Assembly: GCA_025362915.1 (NCBI GenBank)
Contig: JANYEU010000178.1
Coordinates: 1 to 16,316 of the forward strand
Source of the DNA: Chitinophagaceae bacterium
Lineage (GTDB): Bacteria; Bacteroidota; Bacteroidia; Chitinophagales; Chitinophagaceae
Reading direction: 5' to 3'
Length of the DNA stretch: 16,316 nt
The notes beneath the pieces are model-generated. The model did not search any database. It worked only from the letters and a program-made list of their open reading frames with translations, and was not told where the DNA came from. Below are positions 1 to 7,785 of the stretch, piece after piece. Within the stretch, counting starts at the first letter, position 1. Each line of letters starts with the position of its first letter. Made by a program: the position numbers and the translations under genes.

Positions 1-141
1 GCCGTATTTGTAATGATACCGCCGCTTAGTACCACCACTCATTTATTGACCGCTTTTGGAGACCCTGCCACACAAACATTCTTAAAAGCGTATAACACCG
101 ATGATAAGATAAAGGCTAATGTAACGGTGAAGGTGATTTAA
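1..141 (+). CDS. C-terminal end of an unidentified protein (5' truncated)
   Basis: Frame 1 is open from the window edge to a TAA at 139-141 and encodes 46 residues ending in a lysine- and valine-rich segment (DDKIKANVTVKVI). The alternating polar/hydrophobic ending suggests a beta strand, but I cannot assign a family. It lies on the same strand as the glycosidase cluster downstream but is separated from it by a terminator, so it probably ends the preceding transcription unit. Its stop codon lies inside the left arm of a long inverted repeat (138-154). Confidence 0.6.
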   Translation, partial: AVFVMIPPLSTTTHLLTAFGDPATQTFLKAYNTDDKIKANVTVKVI

Positions 142-287
142 GAGAGATAGTAGTGATGAGATATGAGATATGAGATTAGTTTTAAGCCCTTGAAGGAAAT
201 CCTTTAAGGGCTTTTTTATTGTATCTAAGTATTGGGTTAATAACTTCTATTTCATATTTACTATCTACTAACTACTATCTCTCTTAA
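138..287. repeat. Long inverted repeat with heptamer-repeat arms
   Basis: Positions 138-154 (TTAAGAGAGATAGTAGT) are perfectly complementary to 271-287 (ACTACTATCTCTCTTAA). Both arms continue inward as 7-bp-period tandem repeats: ATGAGAT three times at 156-176 on the left, and ACTATCT, ACTAACT, ACTATCT at 260-280 on the right. The intrinsic terminator at 184-217 sits inside the enclosed segment. The arms look like one heptamer-repeat family in opposite orientations. No coding potential is apparent. Confidence 0.8.
184..217 (+). terminator. Intrinsic terminator of the upstream gene
   Basis: AAGCCCTT (184-191) pairs with AAGGGCTT (206-213), and an inner AAGG/CCTT (193-196 with 201-204) extends the stem. 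The T-run at 212-217 follows directly. It ends the transcript of the truncated gene at 1-141 before the GH3 gene at 394. Confidence 0.85.
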
Positions 288-342
288 CAATGCGATACTT
301 TATTGTAAACAAATGGATAACCTATTGATGGGCTTCAACAGT

Positions 343-350
343 TAGCTTTG
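343..350 (+). promoter_or_regulatory. Candidate -7 element upstream of the GH3 gene
   Basis: TAGCTTTG matches the Bacteroidota TAnnTTTG -7 consensus exactly and lies 43 bp before the GH3 start codon. No TTTG is found at the expected -33 spacing; the nearest candidate is ATTG at 324-327, which is too close. The assignment rests on one short motif. Confidence 0.35.
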
Positions 351-393
351 CCACCAAAACTACTAAACGATTGTAATAAAACTAACTATATCT

Positions 394-2541
394 ATGCAAA
401 GAGTATTTAAGGTTACAGCAATGTTGCTGATAAGTATGGTGTCTTACAAGGTGCAATCTCAAACGGGTTCAGGGACTGAAGACAAGATAAACAGTTTGAT
501 AAAGAAGATGACCATCGAAGAAAAGGTAGGGATGATACACGCCAACTCTTCCTTTACCTCGGCTGGTGTTCCCCGTTTGGGAATACCTGAATTGGTTACT
601 TCGGATGGCCCTCATGGTGTTCGTTTGGAGCATGGCAGGGGATGGAGTGATGCAAAGAATGTGAATGATTCTGGCACTTACCTGCCAGTTGGCGTGGCAT
701 TGGCTTCTACTTGGAATCCTTCCTTGGGATTTGCGTTTGGGGAAGTGCTGGGCAGCGAGGCAAAGTATCGTGGTAAGAATGTGATACTGGGGCCGGGTAT
801 CAACATTATGCGTTCTCCATTGAATGGACGAAATTTTGAATACCAAAGCGAGGATCCCTTTTTGGTTTCCAAGATGGTTGTGGGCTATATAAAAGGTGTT
901 CAGAGTCAAGGTGTTTCTGCTTGTGTAAAACACTTTATCGCAAATAACGAAGAGGTGGATAGGGGCACTGTAGATGTGGAAATGAGTGAGCGTACCCTGC
1001 GGGAAATCTATTTACCAGGGTTTAAGGCTGCGGTTATGGATGCTGGGGTGCACACCATCATGGGGGCTTATAATAAATTCCGTGGGCAATTCTGTACGCA
1101 CAACGAATATTTGGTGAATAAGATAATGAAAGGTGAGTGGGGCTTTAAAGGTGTATTGATGAGTGATTGGGGTGCGGTGCATAACACAATGGATGCGCTT
1201 AATTACGGAACTGATCTGGAGATGGGTAGCGATATTGGTACACATCCGATGAAGTTTCCTAAGTTTTATTTGGGTGATACGGTTGTTGCCTTGGTAAAAA
1301 GTGGTAAAGTGCCTGAAAGTATTATTGACGAAAAGGTTAGGAGGATACTGCGTGTACTGTATAAGTCGAGTGCCTTTAGCAAAACATCGCCGGGAGAGTA
1401 TGGTTCGGAAGCGCACATCGCTACGGCTAAGAAAGTGGCGGAAGAATCTATTGTACTGTTGAAGAATGAAAACATCCTTCCGTTAAATCTAAATACTATT
1501 AAATCCATTGCTGTTATTGGTGCCAATGCAGACCGTAAGAATTCTATGGGTGGAGGGAGTTCGCAAGTGAAAGCTTTGTATGAGATAACGCCTTTGGCTG
1601 GATTAAAGAATATGGCTAAAGATGTTGTTTTTAACTGTGCTGATGGATATAAGATAGAACGCAATGCCATTGCAACACCTGAAATGATTGCGGAAGCAGT
1701 GGACGCGGCAAAGAAATCGGATGTTGCCATTGTAATAGGCGGTTGGACGCACGGTTACAGTAAATCGTGGAGCGACAATGCTTTTGATGCGGAGGGTGTT
1801 GATAAGCCAAACATGAAAATGCCTTTCGGGCAGGATGAATTAATAAAGGCGGTTGTGGCTGCAAACCCCAATACCATTGTGGTTTTGCTAGGTGGCGGAC
1901 CAATTGATATGACGCAGTGGGTGGGCAATACAAAAGGCATCATAGAAGCGTGGTATGGCGGCATGGAAGGTGGTAATGCTCTGGCGGAAGTCATCTTTGG
2001 CAAGGTGAATCCTTCGGGTAAATTACCTGTTACTTTCCCGAAGGTATTGGAAGATGTGCCTGCACACAAATTTGGAGATTTTCCTGGAAAGAATGGCGTG
2101 GCAGTTTATCGTGAAGGCATCTTTGTAGGCTACCGTTATTATGATACTTACAATGTTGAACCACAGTTTGCCTTTGGTCATGGATTATCTTACACCAGTT
2201 TTGCTTACAAAGATTTAAAGGTTACCAAAGGGGATAATAACGTTGTTACAGCTACATTCACCATTACCAATACAGGTAAAGTAAGTGGGGGAGAAGTAGC
2301 ACAATTGTATGTTCATAAAGAAAAGTCTGCCATAGAAAGGGCTGAAAAGGAATTGAAAGGCTTTCAAAAGGTGTTCTTGCAGCCGAATGAGTCCAAGACG
2401 GTTACCATTACCTTGGATAAAACCGCCTTTCAGTATTATAATGAAACAAAAATGGCGTGGGATATGGAAGCTGGGAGATATTCTATTCAAGTAGGTACAT
2501 CGTCTCGAAAAATCCTATTAAACGAAGTGTTGAATCTCTAG
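394..2541 (+). CDS. bglX: Secreted GH3 beta-glucosidase
   Basis: A 715-residue glycoside hydrolase family 3 enzyme expected to cleave terminal beta-linked glucose (or a similar sugar) from oligosaccharides outside the cytoplasm. A Sec signal peptide of about 22 residues ends near VQS-Q. The N-terminal TIM-barrel domain carries the KHFIANNEE segment and the retaining nucleophile Asp258 in MSDWG. The second alpha/beta domain holds the likely acid/base Glu467 in AEGVDKP and the GGMEGGNALAEV motif. A fibronectin-III-like domain, typical of BglX-type enzymes, occupies roughly residues 620-705. Length and domain order are normal for bacterial GH3. The gene leads a same-strand cluster with an aldo/keto reductase, a sugar symporter and an alpha-galactosidase. 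Family and fold are secure; xylosidase or other beta-glycosidase specificity cannot be excluded, and the symbol is by similarity only. Confidence 0.92.
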   Translation: MQRVFKVTAMLLISMVSYKVQSQTGSGTEDKINSLIKKMTIEEKVGMIHANSSFTSAGVPRLGIPELVTSDGPHGVRLEHGRGWSDAKNVNDSGTYLPVGVALASTWNPSLGFAFGEVLGSEAKYRGKNVILGPGINIMRSPLNGRNFEYQSEDPFLVSKMVVGYIKGVQSQGVSACVKHFIANNEEVDRGTVDVEMSERTLREIYLPGFKAAVMDAGVHTIMGAYNKFRGQFCTHNEYLVNKIMKGEWGFKGVLMSDWGAVHNTMDALNYGTDLEMGSDIGTHPMKFPKFYLGDTVVALVKSGKVPESIIDEKVRRILRVLYKSSAFSKTSPGEYGSEAHIATAKKVAEESIVLLKNENILPLNLNTIKSIAVIGANADRKNSMGGGSSQVKALYEITPLAGLKNMAKDVVFNCADGYKIERNAIATPEMIAEAVDAAKKSDVAIVIGGWTHGYSKSWSDNAFDAEGVDKPNMKMPFGQDELIKAVVAANPNTIVVLLGGGPIDMTQWVGNTKGIIEAWYGGMEGGNALAEVIFGKVNPSGKLPVTFPKVLEDVPAHKFGDFPGKNGVAVYREGIFVGYRYYDTYNVEPQFAFGHGLSYTSFAYKDLKVTKGDNNVVTATFTITNTGKVSGGEVAQLYVHKEKSAIERAEKELKGFQKVFLQPNESKTVTITLDKTAFQYYNETKMAWDMEAGRYSIQVGTSSRKILLNEVLNL

Positions 2542-2561
2542 TCTGCCTGATACGAATCGTT

Positions 2562-2621
2562 GTAAGAAATAGACAATTTTGTGGCTATTAGATTGTTTCT
2601 TTAGGCATATTAATTTCTTAC
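2562..2621. promoter_or_regulatory. Dyad and candidate promoter between GH3 and reductase genes
   Basis: GTAAGAAAT (2562-2570) is perfectly repeated in inverse as ATTTCTTAC (2613-2621). An inner pair, ACAAT (2573-2577) and ATTGT (2592-2596), falls in the same dyad. No T-run follows, so it does not resemble an intrinsic terminator. Directly downstream, TAACATTG (2622-2629) matches the TAnnTTTG -7 consensus at all but one position, 23 bp before the reductase start. An operator overlapping a promoter is a reasonable reading but is inference. Confidence 0.4.
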
Positions 2622-2652
2622 TAACATTGCACCAAATAAAACTACTGACTGT

Positions 2653-3645
2653 ATGAATTATACACCTGCGGAGAATCGCTATGAGAAGATGACCTATAAC
2701 CGTTGTGGTAAAAGTGGACTGATGTTGCCAGCATTTTCACTCGGTTTGTGGCAAAACTTTGGCGATGTGGACAAGATTGCCAACTGTAAGGACATCCTAA
2801 GAACAGCCTTTGATAATGGTATCACGCATTTTGACCTTGCCAATAATTATGGTCCCCCTCCAGGCAGTGCGGAAACCAATTTTGGAAAGATATTGAAGGA
2901 AGACTTTGTTGGCTATCGCGATGAACTCATCATTTCTTCAAAAGCGGGCTATACCATGTGGGATGGTCCTTATGGAGACTGGGGAAGCAAGAAGTATTTG
3001 GTTTCGAGCCTTGACCAAAGCTTGAAAAGAATGCAATTGGAGTATGTGGATATATTCTATCATCACCGTCCAGATCCTAATACGCCGTTGGAAGAAACCA
3101 TGCAGGCGTTGGATTTGATAGTGCGTCAAGGAAAGGCGTTGTATGTGGGCATCAGTAACTATAAAAAGGAAGAAGCGGCGGAAGCATTCAAAATATTGAA
3201 GCAATTGGGTACGCCTTGTTTGATCCATCAGCCCAAATATTCCATGTTTGAGCGTTGGGTAGAGGATGGTTTATTGGATGTTTTGGAAGAATACGGCGTT
3301 GGCTGTATCCCTTTCTCGCCATTGGCGCAGGGATTGTTGACGGATAAATATTTAAAAGGTATTCCCGAAGGTGCAAGGGCAACAAAGAACCTGTTCTTGA
3401 AGGAAACCGACATTACCCCAGAGAAAGTAGATAAGATAAATAAGCTGAATCAGTTGGCTGTAGCCCGAAACCAAACCTTGGCGCAGATGGCATTGGCTTG
3501 GATACTGAAAGACAAGCGTATTACTACCGTGTTGATTGGTGCCAGCAGAGCAGAACAGGTATTAAATTCTATTGCCTGCTTGGATAATCCTTATTTCTCG
3601 GCAGAAGAACTCACAACAATCAATGACATACTAAAAACAGACTAA
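2653..3645 (+). CDS. yghZ: YghZ-like aldo/keto reductase (L-glyceraldehyde 3-phosphate reductase family)
   Basis: A 330-residue cytoplasmic NADPH-dependent aldo/keto reductase closely resembling E. coli YghZ (AKR14A), which reduces L-glyceraldehyde 3-phosphate and methylglyoxal. The family tetrad is present: Asp61 and Tyr66 in FDLANNYGPPPGSAE, Lys97 in SSKAGY and His138 in FYHHRPD. The YRYCGKSGL-like start (YNRCGKSGL), SLDQSLKRM, GKALYVGIS, PLAQGLLT and the C-terminal VLIGASRAEQ cofactor-binding motif are all retained. Length is slightly shorter than the E. coli protein because the C-terminal tail is absent. The gene sits 111 bp after the GH3 gene and 57 bp before the symporter, suggesting a role in handling a by-product or derivative of the imported sugar. 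The physiological substrate here is not shown by the sequence. Confidence 0.92.
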   Translation: MNYTPAENRYEKMTYNRCGKSGLMLPAFSLGLWQNFGDVDKIANCKDILRTAFDNGITHFDLANNYGPPPGSAETNFGKILKEDFVGYRDELIISSKAGYTMWDGPYGDWGSKKYLVSSLDQSLKRMQLEYVDIFYHHRPDPNTPLEETMQALDLIVRQGKALYVGISNYKKEEAAEAFKILKQLGTPCLIHQPKYSMFERWVEDGLLDVLEEYGVGCIPFSPLAQGLLTDKYLKGIPEGARATKNLFLKETDITPEKVDKINKLNQLAVARNQTLAQMALAWILKDKRITTVLIGASRAEQVLNSIACLDNPYFSAEELTTINDILKTD

Positions 3646-3702
3646 ATTTCTGAAAAATAACAACACTATTTACCCCATTCAAAAACGATTAATTCTCATT
3701 TA

Positions 3703-5379
3703 ATGAAAACATTGGCATCAGCAGACTACATTGTATTTCTGGTTTATTTCATAGTGGTGGCTTCCTACGGTTATTGGGTGTATAACCGCAAGAAAACGGC
3801 CGCCATAAGTGCTTCCCACGACTATTTTCTAGCTGAAGGTTCGCTTACATGGTGGGCTATCGGTGCTTCGTTGATTGCCTCCAATATCTCTGCGGAACAA
3901 TTTATCGGTATGAGTGGCAATGGTTTCAAGATGGGATTGGCCATATCCACTTATGAGTGGATGGCGGCGGCAACTCTGATGATTGTAGCCATTTTCTTCA
4001 TTCCGGTGTATCTTAAAAACAAGATTTACACCATGCCACAGTTCCTTAGCACCCGCTACAACTCAACCGTGGCAATGATTATGGCTGTATTCTGGTTGTT
4101 ACTGTATGTTGTTGTAAACCTCACGTCCATTCTATATCTTGGGGCGTTGGCCATCAGCAGTATCTCTGGTTTTAACCTGTATCTGTGCATGTATGCGCTG
4201 GCAATCTTTGCCATCATTATCACTTTGGGAGGGATGAAGGTGATAGGCTTTACCGATGTCATCCAAGTTTTCTTTTTGATATTGGGCGGACTGGTTACTA
4301 CGTACCTTGCCTTGGATTTAGTGGCACAACAATATGGAAGTTCGGGCGTAATTAATGGATTTAGCTTGATGATGACCCATTCTTCCGATCACTTTCACAT
4401 GATTTTTAAGCGCGATAATCCTAATTTTCCTAGTTTGCCAGGGCTTACTGTACTACTAGGGGGAATGTGGATTACCAACCTGAACTATTGGGGCTGCAAC
4501 CAATACATTACGCAGCGTGCCTTGGGTGCCGATTTAAAAACGGCCCGTGGCGGTATCCTCTTCGCCGCTTTTTTGAAGTTGTTGATGCCTGTTATTGTGG
4601 TATTGCCGGGCATTGCGGCGTATGTATTGAACCAAAAAGGTTATTTTACCCATAATGAGTTGCTGGATTCTTCAAAAGAGATAGTGGGCGACAGGGCATA
4701 TCCCACATTGCTCAACTTATTGCCTGTAGGTTTTAAAGGACTATCTGTTGCGGCACTTACCGCGGCTATCGTGGCGTCCCTTGCGGGCAAGGCAAACAGT
4801 ATTGCCACCATTTTTACACTGGATATCTACCAAAAAAAGATAAAACCTGCTGCTACAGAAGGGCAATTGGTTATTACCGGAAAGTTGACTGTAGTAGTGG
4901 CTATGTTGATCGGTTGCATCATATCGCCCATGTTAGGCATCGACAAAAAAGGAGGCTTCGAATTCATCCAAGAGTACTCTGGCTTTGTTAGTCCGGGCAT
5001 ATTTGCCATGTTTTTGCTCGGATTCTTCTGGAAAAAAGCAACATCCAATGCTGCCTTGTTCGCCACCATCGGTGGTTTCCTGCTATCAGTATTCTTTAAG
5101 TTCCTACCGGGCTTTGCCAATCTGGAATGGCTGTCTTCTTATGGCTTTTCCAGCTTAAAGGATGGACGCTACGAAATACCTTTCTTGGATAGAATGGGTT
5201 TTGTATTTGTAATCTGTATCATAGTGATGTACCTGATAAGCACCTTCGACAACAGGAATGGCGTTAAGGCACACGGTCTGGAAATAGACAGTAAAATGTT
5301 CAGGACAACCAATGGTTTTGCCGTTGGGGCAATGTTTATTGTAGGTATTTTGGTGGCGTTGTATTCTTTCTTTTGGTAA
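3703..5379 (+). CDS. Sodium/sugar symporter of the SSS family, vSGLT-like
   Basis: A 558-residue inner-membrane protein with about 14 hydrophobic segments that imports a sugar together with sodium ions. It is strikingly similar to the Vibrio parahaemolyticus galactose transporter vSGLT along its whole length (GASLIASNISAEQFIGMSG, YEWMAA, VNLTSILYLG, FTDVIQVFFLILGG). As far as I recall the vSGLT structure, its sugar-binding residues Q69, E88, N260, K294 and Q428 and gate residue Y263 correspond to Gln66, Glu85, Asn259, Lys292, Gln423 and Tyr262 here, so galactose or glucose is the likely substrate. In the sodium site, Ala59, Ile62, Ala355 and Ser359 are kept, but the position of vSGLT Ser364 is Ala358. 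The flanking alpha-galactosidase fits a galactose uptake role. Confidence 0.93.
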   Translation: MKTLASADYIVFLVYFIVVASYGYWVYNRKKTAAISASHDYFLAEGSLTWWAIGASLIASNISAEQFIGMSGNGFKMGLAISTYEWMAAATLMIVAIFFIPVYLKNKIYTMPQFLSTRYNSTVAMIMAVFWLLLYVVVNLTSILYLGALAISSISGFNLYLCMYALAIFAIIITLGGMKVIGFTDVIQVFFLILGGLVTTYLALDLVAQQYGSSGVINGFSLMMTHSSDHFHMIFKRDNPNFPSLPGLTVLLGGMWITNLNYWGCNQYITQRALGADLKTARGGILFAAFLKLLMPVIVVLPGIAAYVLNQKGYFTHNELLDSSKEIVGDRAYPTLLNLLPVGFKGLSVAALTAAIVASLAGKANSIATIFTLDIYQKKIKPAATEGQLVITGKLTVVVAMLIGCIISPMLGIDKKGGFEFIQEYSGFVSPGIFAMFLLGFFWKKATSNAALFATIGGFLLSVFFKFLPGFANLEWLSSYGFSSLKDGRYEIPFLDRMGFVFVICIIVMYLISTFDNRNGVKAHGLEIDSKMFRTTNGFAVGAMFIVGILVALYSFFW

Positions 5380-5511
5380 GATTGATTGAATGACGGTGTG
5401 AGTTTTTACTATTGTTCAGAGAATGATTTCAAAGTAGAATATACCGACGATATTAAACCATTTTGCTTCTCAATATTCATAACGGAATATAATCTATTCA
5501 ATCATTAAACA

Positions 5512-7086
5512 ATGAAACATACCTTATTAGGTACAATAGTGGCAGTTGCGCTGTTTGCTTGTAGTCTTTCTGGCTTTAGTCAGTCGGTGCAGTCTGTAGA
5601 TTCTTTGCAAGCGATGATTCTTACCCCGCCAACTTCAGAAAAACCCCGTATCAATGGGGCAAAAGTGTTTGGTGTGCGGCTGGGTTCGCCGTTTATGTAC
5701 ACTATTGCCACCACCGGTGTCCGTCCCATGAAGTTTAGTGCAACAGGATTGCCTAAAGGTCTTTCTCTCGATCCAAAAAAAGGGTTTATCACTGGTAATA
5801 TCAATACAAAAGGAACGTATGACGTGCTGCTAAAAGCCAAGAATGCAAAGGGAACTGCTGAACGGAAACTGAAGATAGTGGTAGGCGAAACAATTGCGTT
5901 GACACCACCGATGGGTTGGAACAGTTGGAATGTTTTTGCTGGAGAAGTTTCGGCCGATAAGGTAAAACGTGCCGCCGATGCAATGGTTAATAGTGGATTA
6001 ATCAACCATGGGTGGACCTATATCAACATAGATGATTACTGGGAAAACAATCACCAGAAAAAGAATGACCCAACACTACAAGGGGATTTTAGGGATGCGG
6101 AAGGTAATGTGCAACCCAATGCCCGCTTTGCCGATATGAAAGGTTTGGTAGATTATATTCATGGACAAGGGTTGAAAGCGGGGCTTTATTCTTCGCCGGG
6201 ACCGCTTACTTGTGGCCGTTGTGCAGGAAGTTGGCAGCACGAAGTGCAGGATGCACAAACGTATGCCAATTGGGGGTTTGATTATCTGAAATATGATTGG
6301 TGTTCGTATAACAAGATTGCCCAAGATTCCACCCAGAAAGAAGTACCCATTTATATTAGAAATAAAAGTACCGATTCCGCAGGGGCAATTTATCCTTATG
6401 CGTTGATGGGAAAGGCTTTGGCGGCTCAAAAACGGGATATTGTTTTCAGCCTATGTCAGTATGGGATGGCAGATGTGTGGAAATGGGGCGCAACAGTAAA
6501 TGGGAATTGCTGGCGAACCACCGGCGATATTAATGATAGCTGGAAAAGCATGAGCAGTATAGGTTTTAAGCAAGATAAATGTGCGCCTTATGCCGCTCCC
6601 GGGCATTTTAATGACCCCGATATGCTGGTTGTGGGTTATGTGGGATGGGGCAAACCGCATCCTACAAGGCTTACGCCCGATGAGCAATATACCCATATAA
6701 GTTTATGGAGTTTATTAGCTGCGCCACTATTGATAGGGTGCGATATGGAAAAGTTGGATGCTTTTACCCTCAATTTGCTTACCAACGATGAAGTGATTGA
6801 TGTAGATCAGGATGCACTTGGCAAGGCGGCTACAAAAGTTTATTCCGATAACTCGGTTGATGTGTATGCAAAGCCCTTGGAAGATGGAAGTATGGCTGTG
6901 GGATTGTTTAACAGGGGGGCGGATAAGGCAACAATTAAGGCTATCTGGAAAGATTTGGGCATAAAGGGTAAGTGGAAAGTTAGAGATTTGTGGAGGCAGA
7001 AAGACTTGGGTGTGCAATCGGATAGGTTTGAGGCAGAAGTGGCATCGCACGGGGTGGTATTGGTAAAATTGGTTGCTGATAATTGA
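5512..7086 (+). CDS. Secreted GH27 alpha-galactosidase with Ig-like domain
   Basis: A 524-residue family 27 glycosidase expected to release alpha-linked galactose from melibiose-type oligosaccharides or galactomannan side chains. A signal peptide ends near GFS-Q (residue 24). Residues about 35-125 form a putative Ig-like (He_PIG) domain (ATGLPKGLSLDPKKGFITG), frequent in Bacteroidota GH27 enzymes. The catalytic barrel begins at TPPMGWNSWN. The nucleophile is Asp262 in YLKYDWC. The acid/base is Asp339 in the RTTGDINDSW motif, where Arg335 and Asp339 correspond to human GLA Arg227 and Asp231. A C-terminal beta-sandwich follows DVDQDALGKAA. The gene closes the cluster, 132 bp after the symporter, and is followed by a repeat element rather than an evident U-rich terminator. 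Alpha-N-acetylgalactosaminidase activity is a less likely alternative. Confidence 0.93.
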   Translation: MKHTLLGTIVAVALFACSLSGFSQSVQSVDSLQAMILTPPTSEKPRINGAKVFGVRLGSPFMYTIATTGVRPMKFSATGLPKGLSLDPKKGFITGNINTKGTYDVLLKAKNAKGTAERKLKIVVGETIALTPPMGWNSWNVFAGEVSADKVKRAADAMVNSGLINHGWTYINIDDYWENNHQKKNDPTLQGDFRDAEGNVQPNARFADMKGLVDYIHGQGLKAGLYSSPGPLTCGRCAGSWQHEVQDAQTYANWGFDYLKYDWCSYNKIAQDSTQKEVPIYIRNKSTDSAGAIYPYALMGKALAAQKRDIVFSLCQYGMADVWKWGATVNGNCWRTTGDINDSWKSMSSIGFKQDKCAPYAAPGHFNDPDMLVVGYVGWGKPHPTRLTPDEQYTHISLWSLLAAPLLIGCDMEKLDAFTLNLLTNDEVIDVDQDALGKAATKVYSDNSVDVYAKPLEDGSMAVGLFNRGADKATIKAIWKDLGIKGKWKVRDLWRQKDLGVQSDRFEAEVASHGVVLVKLVADN

Positions 7087-7127
7087 TAAGATACGTTGCC
7101 ATAAACAACTTACAATTGGTAAAAGGT

Positions 7128-7254
7128 TGCTTAGTGCCTCGCAATGACGTTTACTTGATGCGGGAAGGTTTGAATTTAAAGGGCATTGCGGTTGTTCTAT
7201 TCCCATTTCCCACTATAAACCGCCCCCATTCTCGTCATTGCGAAGTATGAAGCA
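7128..7254. repeat. Palindromic dispersed repeat with CGTCATTGCGA ends
   Basis: The left end (7128-7149) and right end (7233-7254) are inverted copies matching at 18 of 22 positions, each with the core CGTCATTGCGA pointing inward to outward. This core followed by GAAGCA-like sequence resembles a dispersed intergenic palindrome I know from many bacterial genomes, but I cannot check copy number here. No transposase is encoded; the 127-bp unit would be a non-autonomous or REP-like element. It begins 42 bp after the GH27 stop codon. Confidence 0.65.
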
Positions 7255-7364
7255 GACTTTTATGCATAATAAGGGCGTAATTAAATCATTAAAACATACC
7301 TTCCTCCCCAATACAAACCTTTCTTTCTAGTAATTATAAAAGAGAATCAAACATCGCCAATTAA

Positions 7365-7602
7365 GCATCCATCTAAATCCAAAAAGCATCCAGCATCAGG
7401 GTTTTTCCATCCAATTTCCACCCAAAAACGTCCAGCATTGAGGGTTTTTCATCCAGCATTGAGCCTTTTTCACGTGCAAAATGCCCAATGCTGGATGAAA
7501 TTAACATAATGCTGGATGAAATTAACATAATTCTGGATGAAAAACCCTCAATGCTGGATGAAAAAGGGTCAATGCTGGATGAAAAACCCTCATTTCCGGA
7601 CG
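7365..7602. repeat. Inverted array of 21-bp degenerate units
   Basis: Five units in one orientation start at 7365, 7386, 7407, 7429 and 7450 (core CATCCAGCATTGAGGG; the third unit is 22 bp). A 16-bp spacer containing CACGTG (7471-7486) follows. Five units in the opposite orientation start at 7487, 7508, 7529, 7550 and 7571 (core AATGCTGGATGAAAAACCC), plus a diverged sixth from 7592. Segment 7429-7471 is complementary to 7560-7602 at 39 of 43 positions, so a transcript could form a very long hairpin. Units are contiguous with no spacers, which separates this from CRISPR. Confidence 0.85.
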
Positions 7603-7785
7603 GAAAATCTTGCTTTTAAGATGCTTTTTTAACGGGAATTAGTTGCAATTTCCCTTTTTTAGTGGTAAATAAATTTTTTACGGAAAAAGTACTATACCTT
7701 CTTAGCAATCTTTTTTTTACCTGAGTCAAAATTATTATCTGCGTAGCCTAAATTGTTTTTACTTTATAAATATACAAACAACCTA

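Noticed and set aside
469..933. Minus-strand open frame inside the GH3 gene
   Set aside because: It is antisense to a clearly coding GH3 sequence with conserved catalytic motifs. The same reasoning removes other antisense frames within the reductase, symporter, GH27, dapA and hypothetical genes.
5512..5583. Lipoprotein signal (Cys17) on the GH27 enzyme
   Set aside because: LFAC is a poor lipobox because Phe is at -2, and a standard signal peptidase I site follows at GFS-Q, so ordinary secretion is more likely.
7365..7602. CRISPR array
   Set aside because: Units are contiguous and degenerate with no unique spacers, the array inverts in the middle, and no cas genes are near. The same applies to 12604-12840.
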